Below, in pieces: positions 53,541-64,000 of a stretch of 64,000 nt of DNA; position 1 is the stretch's first letter; the number at the start of each line of letters is the position of its first letter. Source of the stretch: Agarophyton chilense (lineage: Eukaryota; Rhodophyta; Florideophyceae; Gracilariales; Gracilariaceae); the NCBI GenBank assembly GCA_030374765.1, contig JARGXX010000098.1, forward strand, positions 496,001 through 560,000, read 5' to 3'. The notes below the pieces were generated by a model, which did not search any database, was not told the DNA's origin, and was given only the letters and a program-made list of their open reading frames with translations. A program made the position numbers and the translations under genes.

Positions 53541-55151
53541 ATGAGAAACCTTCCCTCTTACTTGGTCAACCCATCGATGTTTTATGACGATCTCGACAAC
53601 CCTCCGCTTCAGCAGGCTTCTGCAACGCCTAGAGGTTCCGCTCCGCTCTCCCGAACTGTCCCTTTGCCGCAAGCGGCTTCCAGTCCTGTTCCTTCATACC
53701 TTTCCTCCACAGCAGCTGTTCTGCAACCTGTATCCTCCTCCGTACAGAGGTTCATAAATTACGCGGACTTCGTCGGCCGAGATCCCCTGCAGCACTCTAC
53801 ATTATACGCGCGAGCACCTTGGTTTTTCCCTGCGGCGGTCCGCGACGAAGCTCTGATGGATCAGTATGCGGTCGCCGGTCGCCTTCCCGATGGTATCCCA
53901 TGGCATGAGTTGTTTACAACAGATTGGTTGAGCCATTGCGCCGTCCCGAACAATGCGATCAGTCGCTTCGGAAACGAGAGCTTGCTCGAGGCGCGCGAAC
54001 GATTCACCCGTCTGGTGTACCAGCGATTACGCCGCATTATCGGCTCGGTCTCTCTCAATGAGGATTGGAAATTCGATACCTGGTTAGGCAGAACAAATGG
54101 CGAAGCCTACTTGTATGTCACGAACCTAGCGGTTTTCGATGTCCAAAGGTGGCGCGGAGTTCATGGAGTATCCAACGGGGCCCTCTGTTCCGACAGTCTT
54201 CAATTACGCGCGGAATTCCGCTATCTCCGCAAACGGGATGATCCGTATTGGGAATTCCCCCGGTGGGAACGCCGTACCAGATCTCGACTGGGATACTTGG
54301 TTCCATACCAGATGCTCGAAGTGGACCGAATTCGGTAGACCTCGCGCGTCGGCCGCTACGAGCCGATTTCTCAATACTGGCATGAGATCGAAAGTTTTCG
54401 TGGCTGTCCTGTGGAGCTTTCTCCTTCAATCACCAACGTAGATTCCTTACTCGCAAATGATCCGTTTTCCGGTTATTGGGTAGTCGTCTACAGTGAATTC
54501 ATCGCGAAGATGGCCGTGTTCATCCTTTGGGATGTATACGACACATATCTTTTGTGGTATATGAGCCCGATTGCTCGACGATTTGCGAGAGAACTCGATC
54601 TGTCGCTGGTCCTGGGCTCACGTGCCAATCACGAAGAATTTCTGCGCCTGATGAATGTCATTGACCAGATTGACTGGACCCTTGTTCCTTCTGAACAGCA
54701 GGCTAGAGGACGTCCTCGTCGCGACTATTCGCCCGGAAGAACCGGTCCCGGCGGTGACTTTGTCTGGTACGACCCCTGGACTAACCAGCATATCGACGGC
54801 GATCACGCCAAAGTTCTGCGGGAATCTGCGCGAGCAATGCCTCCGACCCAGCCGACTGGTTACATACACGAGTCAAGTGGTTACATACACGATCCAACTG
54901 CTCAGAATGCCGACGCACTCGTTGACGAGATGCAAGAAATCGATTACGACGAAGAGCCAGAAGAGGTCATCCTCGATGATTCCGCCTTGGGTGAGAACGA
55001 CGGCATAGAGCCAGTGGTCCCTGCAGCGATGCAGAGCGCTATACCTGAGCCTGTTCGACCCGCAGTGGCTTCCCACGATGCCAAGCTTGGCAATCTGAGG
55101 CAGTTTATCGAAGACGCTGGGATTCCTCCCCACCTTGTTCAAGGAAATTGA
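53541..55151 (+). pseudogene. Antisense ORF between pol and 3' LTR, gypsy element 2
   Basis: One frame from ATG 53541 to TGA, 537 codons including the terminal stop, broken only by a TAG at 54336. It is opposite to gag-pol, begins about 180 bases inside the 3' LTR and ends 275 bases from the pol stop, so it is convergent with pol. The N-terminal part is Pro/Ser/Ala-rich (PPLQQASATPRGSAPLSR). Then comes a compact region with many aromatic residues (YADFVGRDPLQHSTLYARAP, WHELFTTDWLSHCAVPNNAI, RLVYQRLRRIIGSV), a hydrophobic stretch (FIAKMAVFILWDVYDTYLLW) and an acidic C-terminal part (IDYDEEPEEVILDDSAL). The capsid-like helical look of the middle is only an impression. No family recognised. The length and codon-like composition argue for a real gene. 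Confidence 0.55.
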
Positions 55152-55426
55152 CAGCAGATGCTGAATCTCTTGCGCTCTTCGATGGGTATCAAATCGGATA
55201 ATCAGAATCCCTAACCTTCTTGCCTGAAGGCAATGTCACAAACCGACTAGCGGTAGTCTTGAGATAACCAAAATAAAACGCTTTGATCTTCTGCAACTTC
55301 TTTGCTTCTTCTTCTTTCTTCGAGGCCTTTCCTCTTCTTGCTCCACTTCTTGCTTCACTTCTCACTTCTTGTAGACCTCCACTTCATTCTTCCTCCTCCT
55401 GGAGTTACTTCATGCTTCTGTAGTTG

Positions 55427-56878
55427 TCAGATTCGATCAGGCTCTCCTGACACAACCAAACCGAAGAGAGCGTCATCAATAGTGTCTGGGACATCCAGTT
55501 TAGCACTTCGGCAGTACGCGAGCACGTGTGATCGTGGTAGATTGCGTATGGGCTCCGATGTATCGTCTTCGGGTTGATACCCATACCAACGCACTTTAAA
55601 CAGTAAACTGTTGTCCTTTGCATGCCATCCATGATCTAGAATGCGTTCGATGATGTATTCCATCTCCTCAGTTGCGGAATCCTCAGTCGGGGGTACACTC
55701 CTGTCAACATATTCCGTAGCGTTCGCTATAGCGTTCGGAATCGTGTCATCACGTTCTGTCGTCTCATCCACATCCGGGGCTCTCAAAGCCAGTCGTCTGG
55801 TTTCCCTATATCTTTCCGGTCTAGCCGGTGCTTCCAACTTCCTTCTCGGTTTTTCCGAACCTTGCGGCGAAAACGCGACTTCAGTTGCCACTGTACGCCT
55901 TAGGCTTGCCCTGTTGGGCTTCTTCTCTTCCGGATTTAAGGTGTCCGGATGTTCTGGGGGTCGCCCCAAATGCTCTATATCCCCCGCAAATGGGTCAGCC
56001 GATACAGTCATACTGTTTCCATGTAACGTCTCCACAACTGCGGTGTCCCTCCTGGACTTCTTCTTTTCTTGAGACCTGCTGCGCTCCTCAGGGAGGGTTA
56101 CGCTCTTCAATCCGTTTCGCGTAATTGGGTTGCTGATCTCAGCTTCAATTCCTTCTGATTCAACGCCAAATGGCGATTCTGTTCTGTCATCAGGACTCCC
56201 TGTAGAGCCTTCACGACTTCTGATATGTGATGTTTCATCCTCAATTTCTTTCGCGTCCACCGCGTAGTCTGAGGGAGAGACTGCAGTTTGCTGCGCGCTT
56301 ACAGTGCGGATCGCCGTGTCTCCTCTCACTGCTACAGTGGGAGCTAGGATTATTTCATGGGCGGATGCGCCGTTTGTCGCAGAACTGTTGTTCAGCGCTG
56401 TAAGTCGGATCTCCGAACTCTTTTCACCACGTGGCAGTATTGGAATTATTTTGCCCTTCGGCGGTACGTCCAAAAGCTCCTGTACAAATAGTGGCTGTGG
56501 AGGATCCTGCACCTCAATATCTCCACGTGTGGACTCCTCTCGCTGTACATCAGCTTCTCGATCTGGCGCACCAACTACTCGGTCGGGAGAAATGCGCTCC
56601 ACCTCAGTACCTCTCCATATTACCACGGTATATTCGTCGAATTCAACAACTTCATGCGGTCCTGTAGCGATCGGCGCTAGATTATGACGGCGTTTCCGTT
56701 CCTTTTCCTCTCCGGTCTTCCGGCTATCTTTCCTTTCCACTCTCACGAAAACGTATCCTCCGACTCGGATATTCGGGAGTGCCCGTCGCAATGACGCGTC
56801 GTAATTACGCTTGTAGCGCGCTTGCTTGGGCCTTTCCCATCTCTTTTGCAGCCTGTGTAGTGCGTTTTCGCAACTCAT
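55427..56878 (-). CDS. Integrase C-terminal extension with chromodomain, gypsy element 2
   Basis: Open over 483 codons. It begins in the integrase C-terminal domain (KRNYDASLRRALPNIRVGGY, VEFDEYTVVIWRGTEVERIS), continues as a long disordered Ser/Glu/Arg-rich linker, and ends in a chromodomain: EEMEYIIERILDHGWHAKDN, then LLFKVRWYGYQPEDDTSEP and HVLAYCRSAK, with the aromatic Y...W-x-x-Y/W cage residues of the fold. Chromodomains on gypsy integrases (chromoviruses) direct insertion to heterochromatin. It continues the integrase of 56996-57828 with a frame change and a stop near 57040. Confidence 0.8.
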   Translation of the reverse strand: MSCENALHRLQKRWERPKQARYKRNYDASLRRALPNIRVGGYVFVRVERKDSRKTGEEKERKRRHNLAPIATGPHEVVEFDEYTVVIWRGTEVERISPDRVVGAPDREADVQREESTRGDIEVQDPPQPLFVQELLDVPPKGKIIPILPRGEKSSEIRLTALNNSSATNGASAHEIILAPTVAVRGDTAIRTVSAQQTAVSPSDYAVDAKEIEDETSHIRSREGSTGSPDDRTESPFGVESEGIEAEISNPITRNGLKSVTLPEERSRSQEKKKSRRDTAVVETLHGNSMTVSADPFAGDIEHLGRPPEHPDTLNPEEKKPNRASLRRTVATEVAFSPQGSEKPRRKLEAPARPERYRETRRLALRAPDVDETTERDDTIPNAIANATEYVDRSVPPTEDSATEEMEYIIERILDHGWHAKDNSLLFKVRWYGYQPEDDTSEPIRNLPRSHVLAYCRSAKLDVPDTIDDALFGLVVSGEPDRI

Positions 56879-57730
56879 TCCTCCAGCGTAGGTGAAATTG
56901 AGCCGGCGTTGGAACTGACTCTTCTTCGGTTCTGTCCGAATCTACCTTGATTGGCAAAGCCGCTGGTCGGCGAGATATTACCAATTCAAATGTTGTTAGC
57001 TTCGTCTTCGAATGCCCTTAAGTATTGTACGCGTAGCAAAGCGTGTCTGTCTACAGATCCCAATCCTTCGGGTGTGCTCCGATGTAGTGCCGAATTGCGG
57101 CGAGTAGTGTACGGTTGTACCGTTCCCCCTGCCCGTTACATTGCGGATGATACGTCGTGGTGAGCACGTTCTTAACTCCAAGTATCCTGCATACATCTTG
57201 AAAGAAGCGTGCAACGAATTGGTTTCCATTATCTGAGAGCAGAGTATCCGGTGGTCCGTAGCAATAAACCCAAATGGTGTATAAACGTTCGTGCTATCAC
57301 GGAAGCAGTAATCCGTTTCAGCGGAACAGTCTTAACCAGCTTAGAGAAGCGGTAAGTTATTACCAAAAGGTATCTGTTTCCCCGCTTCGAGCGGATCAAT
57401 TCCCGAAGTATGTCAATGCTGACATACTGTAGAGGTGCGATTGCTGGGAACAGCTTCAGTGGCTTCTTCTTTTTCCAAAGCTTCACTCTATTCCTCGCGC
57501 AAGTTACGCACATCTTAGCTGTCGCATGATAATCCATAGCCAAAGTTGGCCAATAAAAGTCCCTTCTGAGGGTTAGATACAGCTTCGTACCTCCTGGATG
57601 ACCAGACATTTGCGAATAATGTGCCAAATGCAGTACTATGCTCTTGAGAGCGTGTGGTATCACGATTGGCTCATGCGATTCAACAGTTCGAACAAATATT
57701 CCTGGATCGTCGAGACGAAAAGGCAACACC

Positions 57731-57764
<34 letters not shown>

Positions 57765-57958
57765 TAAAGACGAGAGCGGAAAGCCGCGCAGAAGGCATCT
57801 GTGACTTGTTCACGTAATAGCTCTTCAAGAGAGATTCGTTCGAGTTGATCTTCTGGATCAGTGTCCGTAGTCTGGGCTACCAGTAATTCGATTTGATAAT
57901 CCTCTTCTTCTAGATTTTCTAGTTCTTCTTTTTTCGTTCTCGAATTTTCCGTTACCAA
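56879..57958 (-). pseudogene. Integrase core of gypsy element 2 (frameshifted)
   Basis: From the homopolymer on: EVLPFRLDDPGIFVRTVESH, the zinc-binding region (HLAHYSQMSGHPGGTKLYLT, YWPTLAMDYHATAKMCVTCA), catalytic segment 1 (LQYVSIDILREL), then after a frame change YGPPDTLLSDNGNQFVARFF with the second catalytic Asp, TTTYHPQCNGQGERYNRTL with the Glu, and a stop after HPKDWDL. The order H-H-C-C, D, D, E is complete, so the copy was competent before two or three small lesions. Confidence 0.8.
57732..57763. repeat. Poly-C homopolymer (32 bases) inside pol
   Basis: An uninterrupted C run on the plus strand (G on the coding strand) lies between the RNase H and integrase domains. The upstream coding frame (ending CAAFRSRLY) and the downstream one (beginning EVLPFRLDD) differ and meet in the tract. 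Confidence 0.9.
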
Positions 57959-60339
57959 ACATGGTATCTCATCATCGATTTCAATTGGGTTTCTCTCAAG
58001 GTCTCGAGTCGCGATAACGCGTCAGCGTGTACGTTTGAAGTTCCCTTCTTGTACTTGATTGTGAAATCAAATTTTGAAATGCGCAGACGCCATCGCATTA
58101 AGCGTCCCGACGGGTCCGTAATCGACATGAGCCATCTGAGGCATGAATGATCGGTATTGACCGTAAAGTGAGCACCCTGTAGGTACGGTCTGAGGGTCTT
58201 GAAAGCCCAAACCATCGCAAGTCATTTCTTTTCTGACACAGAGTAGTTCTTTTCTACCTGGTGCAATGTTCTCGACAAGTATCCAATATGATGTCGTATG
58301 CCGTCTTCGTGCGTTTGAAAAAGGGCACACCCTATCTGATAATCGCTAGCGTCCGTATCGACGGAGTAAGGAAGATCCGTTTTCGGAAGAGATAACACAG
58401 GAGCTGTGGTCAGAACGTGTTTTAGCTTTGCGATCGCTTCCGTTTCGGCTTCTCCAAATTCCTTCAATTGAACGGGTTGTCCCTTCTTCAATAAAGCATG
58501 AAGGGGTGCAGTGATATGCGAGTAGCGCGGCACAAATCGTCTGTAGATGTTACAAAGTCCGATAAAAGATCTCAATTGCGTCTGCGTTCGCGGAGGTTTG
58601 AACTCACGAATCGCAGCGGTCTGCACTTCTTCCATTTCCAGTTTCCCTGGCTTTATCCTGTGTCCCAGGTATTTCACTTGGTCCGTGAACCATTCAGACT
58701 TCTTGATCTTCAAGGTAATTCCAGCTTGCTGTAACTTCTCGAGGATACCCTCAACCTTCCCGAAATGGTCTTCCATATTCTTACTGAAAATGATGATGTC
58801 ATCCAAGTAAACAAGACATGTTTTCCACTTGTACTGTGATAATATTATATCGATAGCACGCTGAAAAGTCGCAGGGGTGTTGGTCAAACCAAATGGCATT
58901 CGCTTAAAGCGATACAGGCCTGCGTGACACGCAAATGTAGTCTTATCTTGGTCCTCTGGGGCGACTGGTATCTGCCAGTATCCCCAATTTGCTTCAAGCG
59001 TAGTAAAAACATTGGCTTCTCCAAGACTATCGATTCATTTATCCATACGCGGTAATGGGTACGTATCCCTCACGGTTACTGCATTCATTTTTCTGTAGTC
59101 AACGCAAAGGCGTAAAGAACTATCTTCTTTGAGAACAAGGACCACTGGGGACGCCCAAGCTGACTGAGCTGGCTCAATTATTCCCTTCTCCAACATGGAG
59201 TCCACGTGTTCTTGCTCGATCTGAGAAGTTCGCGGGCCTGCCCGATACGGTAATTGAGCGATGGGTCGTGTACCCGGTACAACGTCAATATGATGTTCTG
59301 TAGCCACGATCTGGCCAATTTGTCCACTCCACATATGTGAAAACTTCAGCAGCAATCTGCGCAATCTTTCTTTATACTCCTCAGGAACGTGTTTCATCTT
59401 GACGCCCTCGAGGGCTTCTTCCATCTCTTCTTCAGAGACACTCTCTTCCTTCATGTTCTTCATGTTCTCGACCGCTTCTGTCGCTGTTGACTTCTGCTCG
59501 CCTGTGGGCGTTACTCCTAAGACGTCTGCCGTCATTATGTGTGTCGGTATCACAACTAAAGGGTGTGGCGGCGCCTTGCCCAAGAGCTGATGCTTGTGAA
59601 AGCGACGCTCTTCCGAGCCAACATTGCTTACCAATACCCTGAAAGCGGTCTTTGGGATCACCTGTGCAATGCAGTTAGCGACTAAAAATTCACTAGTATG
59701 ATACAGTGCCGCGTTCAGCTGAATAACGATAAGTCCGTGCTTCTCAGTAACGACTGATACCGATGTTTGACTTTTTGGTGGTATCACCGTTAGTTTACAC
59801 ACCCGAATCTTCGGAGATGTTCTGCCCAGTGGGGCTTCGTATTCCAATGACGGTGGTAATGGTGCAAATGAAGCGGATCGCCGCAGAGGTATGCGCATGA
59901 TTGGCACTGTAGATCCATCGTCCAGCTCCACTTCCCGATTCTTCGGACGAATCGATTCGGGAAAATTGTCACAGTAGTCACAACCCAGCACAACTGGTGC
60001 AGCCAATGTGATACACACAATAAACGTTAACATGAAAACATGATTTCCCAAGCGAACGACAAGCAGTTTTGTTCCAATAGAATTCATCGGTCTCTTGTTT
60101 GCATCCAAGATATCTGGTATCTGTGCCTGTTGTATTTGAGCTCGCTCGCCTTCGCGCAATTCAGACAACCTGATAAAGTTCGGGCCTGCACCCGTATCCA
60201 ATACAGCGAGTCTTTGCGATATCAGCGCTTGAGAAAAGCCGATGTCAGCATAGACCTTGTAGTTCCTTCGGGCCATAATCATGACGTGACTCGGCCTCCT
60301 ACATGGGCACACATATCTTCTCCAAGGACGTTTCAACAT
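57952..60339 (-). pseudogene. Protease, RT and RNase H of gypsy element 2 (two stops)
   Basis: One frame from about 60339 to 57952 with only two TGA stops. Protease: LAVLDTGAGPNFIRL. RT: IEPAQSAWASPVVLVLK, LRLCVDYRKMNAVTVRDTYP, TGA at 59035, FTTLEANWGYWQIPVAPED, MPFGLTNTPATFQRAIDI, CLVYLDDIIIFSKNM (YLDD box), YLGHRIKPGKLEMEEVQ. RNase H: YSVDTDASDYQIGCALFQ, then TGA at 58222, LAMVWAFKTLRPYLQG, FTVNTDHSCLRWLM, GTSNVHADALSRLE. The domain order and motifs are those of Ty3/gypsy pol. The protease opening is preceded by a frame break from gag, as common in gypsy elements. Confidence 0.9.
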
Positions 60340-60488
60340 ACAGTCAAACTGTACATAGTTTCCGACATTCGAAGATCTTCCTGGTCTCAGTCGGACCTTC
60401 TGTTTAAATTCCCGGGAGCGGGGAAATGTCGATACCCCGATCGGTATGGTGGGTTTGAATCCACCCGACCCCCTGAGAGCTCCCTCAC

Positions 60489-62665
60489 TTAATTTCCCGA
60501 TGACGTGGGTTTCTTCCTCGCCACATCGTCGTTCCTCCGTACTTTCGGGGCTGAACCCTGTGATCTTTCAGAGTTCTGAGCTCTCGCATGAGTTTTGCGT
60601 ACCATATCCGCAAGTCCCCAAGCTTTGGCCTTCCAATATGATTGTCCTGGTACACGGTTTCGTTCTGGCTCCGAAAGAGCTTCATAGTTCGAGACAACTC
60701 GATGTACCTGTGTAAAGGGCAGAGTGCACTCTGAGGACAAATGATTTCTTCCATAGCACCCATAACATATCAGGCCGTCCCTGTTCAACTTCAGCTGTGG
60801 CTGTTCTGTACCACGGGTATCCACCCAACCAGGCTTCTGAGAAGTAAATCCATCCGCTGGCGGGACCATCGGACTCCTTCTGTAAGGATAACGGCGTGGC
60901 TCCATAGCCAATATATCATCTTCCCGCTTGGTATCAGTTGACGGCAAATCCGTAGCAGGCACTGACCCCCCTGGATCATCCAGGTAATTAACTGCGTCTT
61001 CTCCAGTATAGCTGGCATCATGAGGCGTAAACCTCGAAACGCGTGATTCCTCTGGCAACTCCAGATCCAAAACCTTGCCTCGCTTGATAGGGCGTTTTAT
61101 ATGCCTGTTAGCAACGGAGTATGACCCTAGACGACGTGTTCCACCTCCGCGACGAGCGCGAACTGCTTCACCTTCAGCCTGTGCATTCTGCACTCATTCC
61201 AGAAAACTGATTCTCGAGTGCTTCTCCCGATGACGAGCTTCCAATGACTTGATAGTAGCATCGAGTCCATCGACAAAAAGAGTCATCTTCTTGTCCGTAG
61301 AACGGACATTTCCACAGCGTGTAGTTGCATTATTCAGTCTTGAACTGTACTCAACCTCCTTTTCTCCAGGCCTCTGGGCAATATCTCTGAGATTCAGAAT
61401 AGCTTCGCGAATCGCATTAGAGGTTGCGTAACTACGCATCAAGTACTGCACGGTTTCGGCCCAACTGGTGACTCCACCTTCATCGACGGTAAGTGAACCA
61501 CTCACGGCACGGTATTGCTCCAATGCAAATCCAACCAATAATTGTGGAAGTGCCACGAATGCTTGAGCTTCACTAATCCCCAGCGTGTCGGCGTCGACTA
61601 CAAAGTGATGGAGAAATTCAAATATGAGAATGGTATCGTTCCCAGAAAAAGTAAGACCATCGAGGCCAATCTTCAAACGCTTAATTTTTGATCTCTCACT
61701 TCGCCGGTCTGGCGACCTGTTCGCTTCCCCTTTCGGACCTTGAGCCGATATACACGATAATTCGTAATCTTCCTGTAAAGCGGGTTCGTACACGAAAGCG
61801 GTTTCAGATTCTTGTAGGGCGGTCCCTTCTTGCGGGACAGTAGTGAGGTACCCATTCTTTTCTTCCTCGAACGGCGAGTGTCCTCCTCGCTCGAGGTATC
61901 ATCAGAAGATGAACTTCCATTCTCGGGATCGTCCGTATCCGAACTATGGGAATCCGTACAATCGGAATCATCTCCGTCTCCATCGGTGTCATGTCTTCTT
62001 GCGAGTTTTCTCGATTTAGAACGCCGTGAAGATAACTTCTGTACCTTCGACTTCTTCGAATCTTTCTTGCGCGATCGCGCATCAGCAACGATGAGACCCA
62101 CCTCTTGTTTTTCCGGATGCGGAATTTGCAACGATACATTCACCACAGTCTCCAATCGCTCTAAGCGAGGGTTTACACGTGAGAGGACATCCTCAACAGT
62201 AACAGAAACCGGTATAGCTGGTAAGACCCCTGTGGCATGTCCTTGCTCTTCTAGCAATTTATTTAGATCTTCTCGGATTGTGCAAACCGTCTCGGTCATC
62301 CGATTTGTGTCTAGATTTCGATTCTCCAGAGCCGTGTGCTCTCTTATTCATGTTTTTAATGAAGATTTTAACAAGTTCACCTGACCTTCCATCTCCTCCA
62401 GATGGAACTTCTGCCTGGCAGATTCCGCATGGAGTTGCTGTAATTCAGCTCGCAAGGCTGGACCTTCCGTGATATCACGTTTAGATGAGGTAGTAGCCTC
62501 GAGAGCGATCGTCGTCGGAACCTCCGCAGGTGCAACTGCGCTTCCTGTCAATTTCGACTTCTTCTTCGCCTGAAGACATAGGCGGTTGCTGGCCTCTGTA
62601 GTGGTGGCTAAGAGCGGTGCCGCGGACTCACTTCTATCCGAATTCGGTCGGCTTCTTGTCTGCAT
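60489..62665 (-). pseudogene. Gag of gypsy element 2 (one frameshift, two stops)
   Basis: It starts at ATG 62665 (MQTRSRPNSDRSESAA). A coiled-coil-like N-term (ELQQLHAESARQKFHLEEME) is followed by a TGA at 62348, then RS/acidic low complexity (DGDDSDCTDSHSSDTDDPEN), a frameshift near 61800, the capsid region (IGLDGLTFSGNDTILIFEFL, AIREAILNLRDIAQRPGEKE), a TGA at 61194, and the nucleocapsid zinc knuckle CYGCYGRNHLSSEC (C-x2-C-x4-H-x4-C), which packages element RNA. It ends before the protease frame. Confidence 0.8.
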
Positions 62666-63297
62666 GGCGGCAAATTATCACTGGCAACCCAGATAACAAA
62701 TGCAGACGACGCAAACACAATTTCTCAATGAAAACAATATATATATGGCGACCGATACAAGAAATATCGACAACGATAGAAACTTCTAGCAAATAGAACC
62801 AACAAACAGTGAACATTCACAACTAATATTCGGGTTAACCGACGAACGTGGCGAACTGTTAGATCCGGTTCCAAATGTTTTCTGAAAATGTAGACTCCGT
62901 GATGACGGTTCAAGCTTCAGTTCACTGATCTCAGTACAACGCACGGAAATCCAACGAGAATCATTCGAACGTGTGAAACACGATATTTCCGGTCCAAGCG
63001 ACCAATACTCCACCCACAGGGGCACTTATTTCTAAGTCGGGAGACCAATTTATGTGGCATTCCACTGAACACTGTAGAGGTCTCGGTGCAGTGAGTAGCC
63101 ACAGAAATAACCGCTAAGAGCGGGTGTCGCCTTGCGAGCGACGGTTCTTAGGTAAGAAGAGAGTGTGCGGAAAGCAACCAGGTGTGCCTGAACAATGGGG
63201 AAAATACATGTATTCACGAGGCGGATGTCCAGATGCGGCGGTACGTAATGCACACGAGATTGGCTCGACAACCCTTGTGACAATACAAATAACCAGG
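62666..63297 (-). other. Leader region of gypsy element 2
   Basis: Untranslated leader between the 5' LTR and gag; contains the primer-binding position directly inside the LTR (minus-strand CCTGGTTATTTG). I cannot match this to a specific tRNA 3' end. Confidence 0.5.
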
Positions 63298-63820
63298 TGA
63301 CAGTTAACAAAACAACACACACACAGAAAGCTGTAGAAAAAGGCGGTAAACGCGCAACAGTAGAGGGTATCTTCGGAACAAGAGCTATAGCTCAGAACGG
63401 TTAAGAACTGATACTATAGGTGCCTCTTTGTGATAAACCACTTGAGGGTTTATGGGACTCACCAAGATGGTGTTTTGGTTCGTTGGTGGTTGTTGGTTGG
63501 CCTTCGCCGTCCTCACCTGGGCCTTGCACCCTTTAATGTGCCAAGAGGCAAAGCAGGTACTATACAGTAAGGCATACACGTGGCGTGCCACTACCTAATT
63601 ATCTAAAGAATACCAAATAAAATATTTTGTGATGGCACCCTATAGTGTACACTAAATACGGTACTTCCTAATTACATTTCTCCTGTCCAATCTTTCCATG
63701 GAGTAATTCTTCTCATAACTTCTCGTAATCGAGTATAGCCCAAGCAATAGCTTATGAATGCCGTATCGTGACTTCGTAGTATTTCGATCGGTCGAACTCA
63801 GGTGCATCCAGAATGCTACA
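63298..63820 (-). repeat. 5' LTR of gypsy element 2
   Basis: Plus-strand reading from TGACAGTTAACAAAACAAC to CATCCAGAATGCTACA, highly similar to 52828-53363 with small indels (for example in the TTTTTGGG repeat near 53010, absent here). Confidence 0.85.
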
Positions 63821-64000
63821 GACAGAGCCAATTCGCAGACGACAAAGAAGGCCATAAAACTATGAAGCAATACGACGATCACATTTCCGCTATCTTCAGG
63901 ACGCTCCTTGACGTTTGTTAATCGCCGGTGGTGGCGCGCGATTTTCAGTGGAATGGTTCTCATTTTCCGTGCCCCTCATGTAATTTACATATGTTAGAGC

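Larger units (their letters stand above)
52828..63820 (-). mobile_element. Ty3/gypsy chromodomain retrotransposon 2
   Basis: About 11 kb on the minus strand: 5' LTR 63820-63298, gag, protease, RT, RNase H, integrase, chromodomain, a long antisense ORF, polypurine tract, 3' LTR 53363-52828. Compared with element 1 it retains integrase and a chromodomain and has far fewer stops, so it is younger. No clear 5-base target duplication was seen; GACAC before and GACAG after would require moving the LTR edge. Confidence 0.9.

Noticed and set aside
58222-59037. TGA codons in gypsy element 2 at positions where Cys is plausible, as if UGA were read as Cys
   Set aside because: Host genes here end in TGA (the COPII gene and the Tctex gene), TAA and TAG also interrupt other frames, and a single base change explains each case. 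Standard code with decay is simpler.
52828-63825. GACAC/GACAG as target duplication of gypsy element 2
   Set aside because: It needs an LTR edge that breaks the TG...CA rule and is imperfect.
1-64000. CRISPR arrays, prokaryotic operons or ribosome binding sites
   Set aside because: No regularly spaced direct repeats were seen, and spliced genes with TATA boxes show a eukaryotic nuclear window.

Overview
This is a eukaryotic nuclear window. The host genes are few-exon genes with short GT-AG introns (80, 117, 140 and 105 bases where I could place them). They include an outer-membrane mitochondrial import pore (Tom40), a Sec23/Sec24-type COPII protein, a BRE1-like RING protein and a Tctex-type dynein light chain, and they are surrounded by dense, decayed transposons. 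Low intron density, compact genes and this mix of transposons would suit a multicellular alga, for example a florideophyte red alga, but nothing here proves the lineage and I give it as inference only.

Layout. Bases 1-783 are the 3' part of a Tom40 gene. Bases 1300-3262 hold relics of a Tc1/mariner element and an antisense copia reverse transcriptase. Bases 3264-30758 look like one very large element bounded by 1378-base inverted repeats. Each repeat carries an outward-facing promoter and a decayed two-finger C2H2 gene. Inside, from the left, are a cysteine-rich ORF (A), a long single-frame protein (B) with a cysteine-rich tail, and a second long single-frame protein (C) that joins a piggyBac-like DDE region to a YqaJ-like nuclease region and a C-terminal zinc finger. 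Copies of a CGAT-arm palindrome flank C. This element was then hit by a Tc1/mariner element (15957-17736), another mariner relic, and a copia element. The copia element is itself split by a Ty3/gypsy element (20274-27047) with a clean AGCCA target duplication. A PIF/Harbinger-like transposase pseudogene (31069-32241) lies just outside the right end.

Bases 34446-48800 are the only ordinary gene-rich block: a PLP-dependent serine/threonine dehydratase, an aspartyl/asparaginyl hydroxylase-family protein, a large disordered protein, the Sec23/24-like gene, the Tctex light chain and the BRE1-like gene. Several ORF starts or introns need correcting relative to plain ORF calls, and I give exon coordinates. 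From 48801 on the window is again repeat territory: an unidentified single-frame pseudogene, a mariner fragment, and a second, longer gypsy element (52828-63820, minus strand) of the chromodomain type.

The best candidates for something undescribed are the 27.5-kb inverted-repeat element with its B and C proteins, and the antisense ORF between pol and the 3' LTR that occurs in both gypsy elements (about 537 codons in the second one, broken by one stop).
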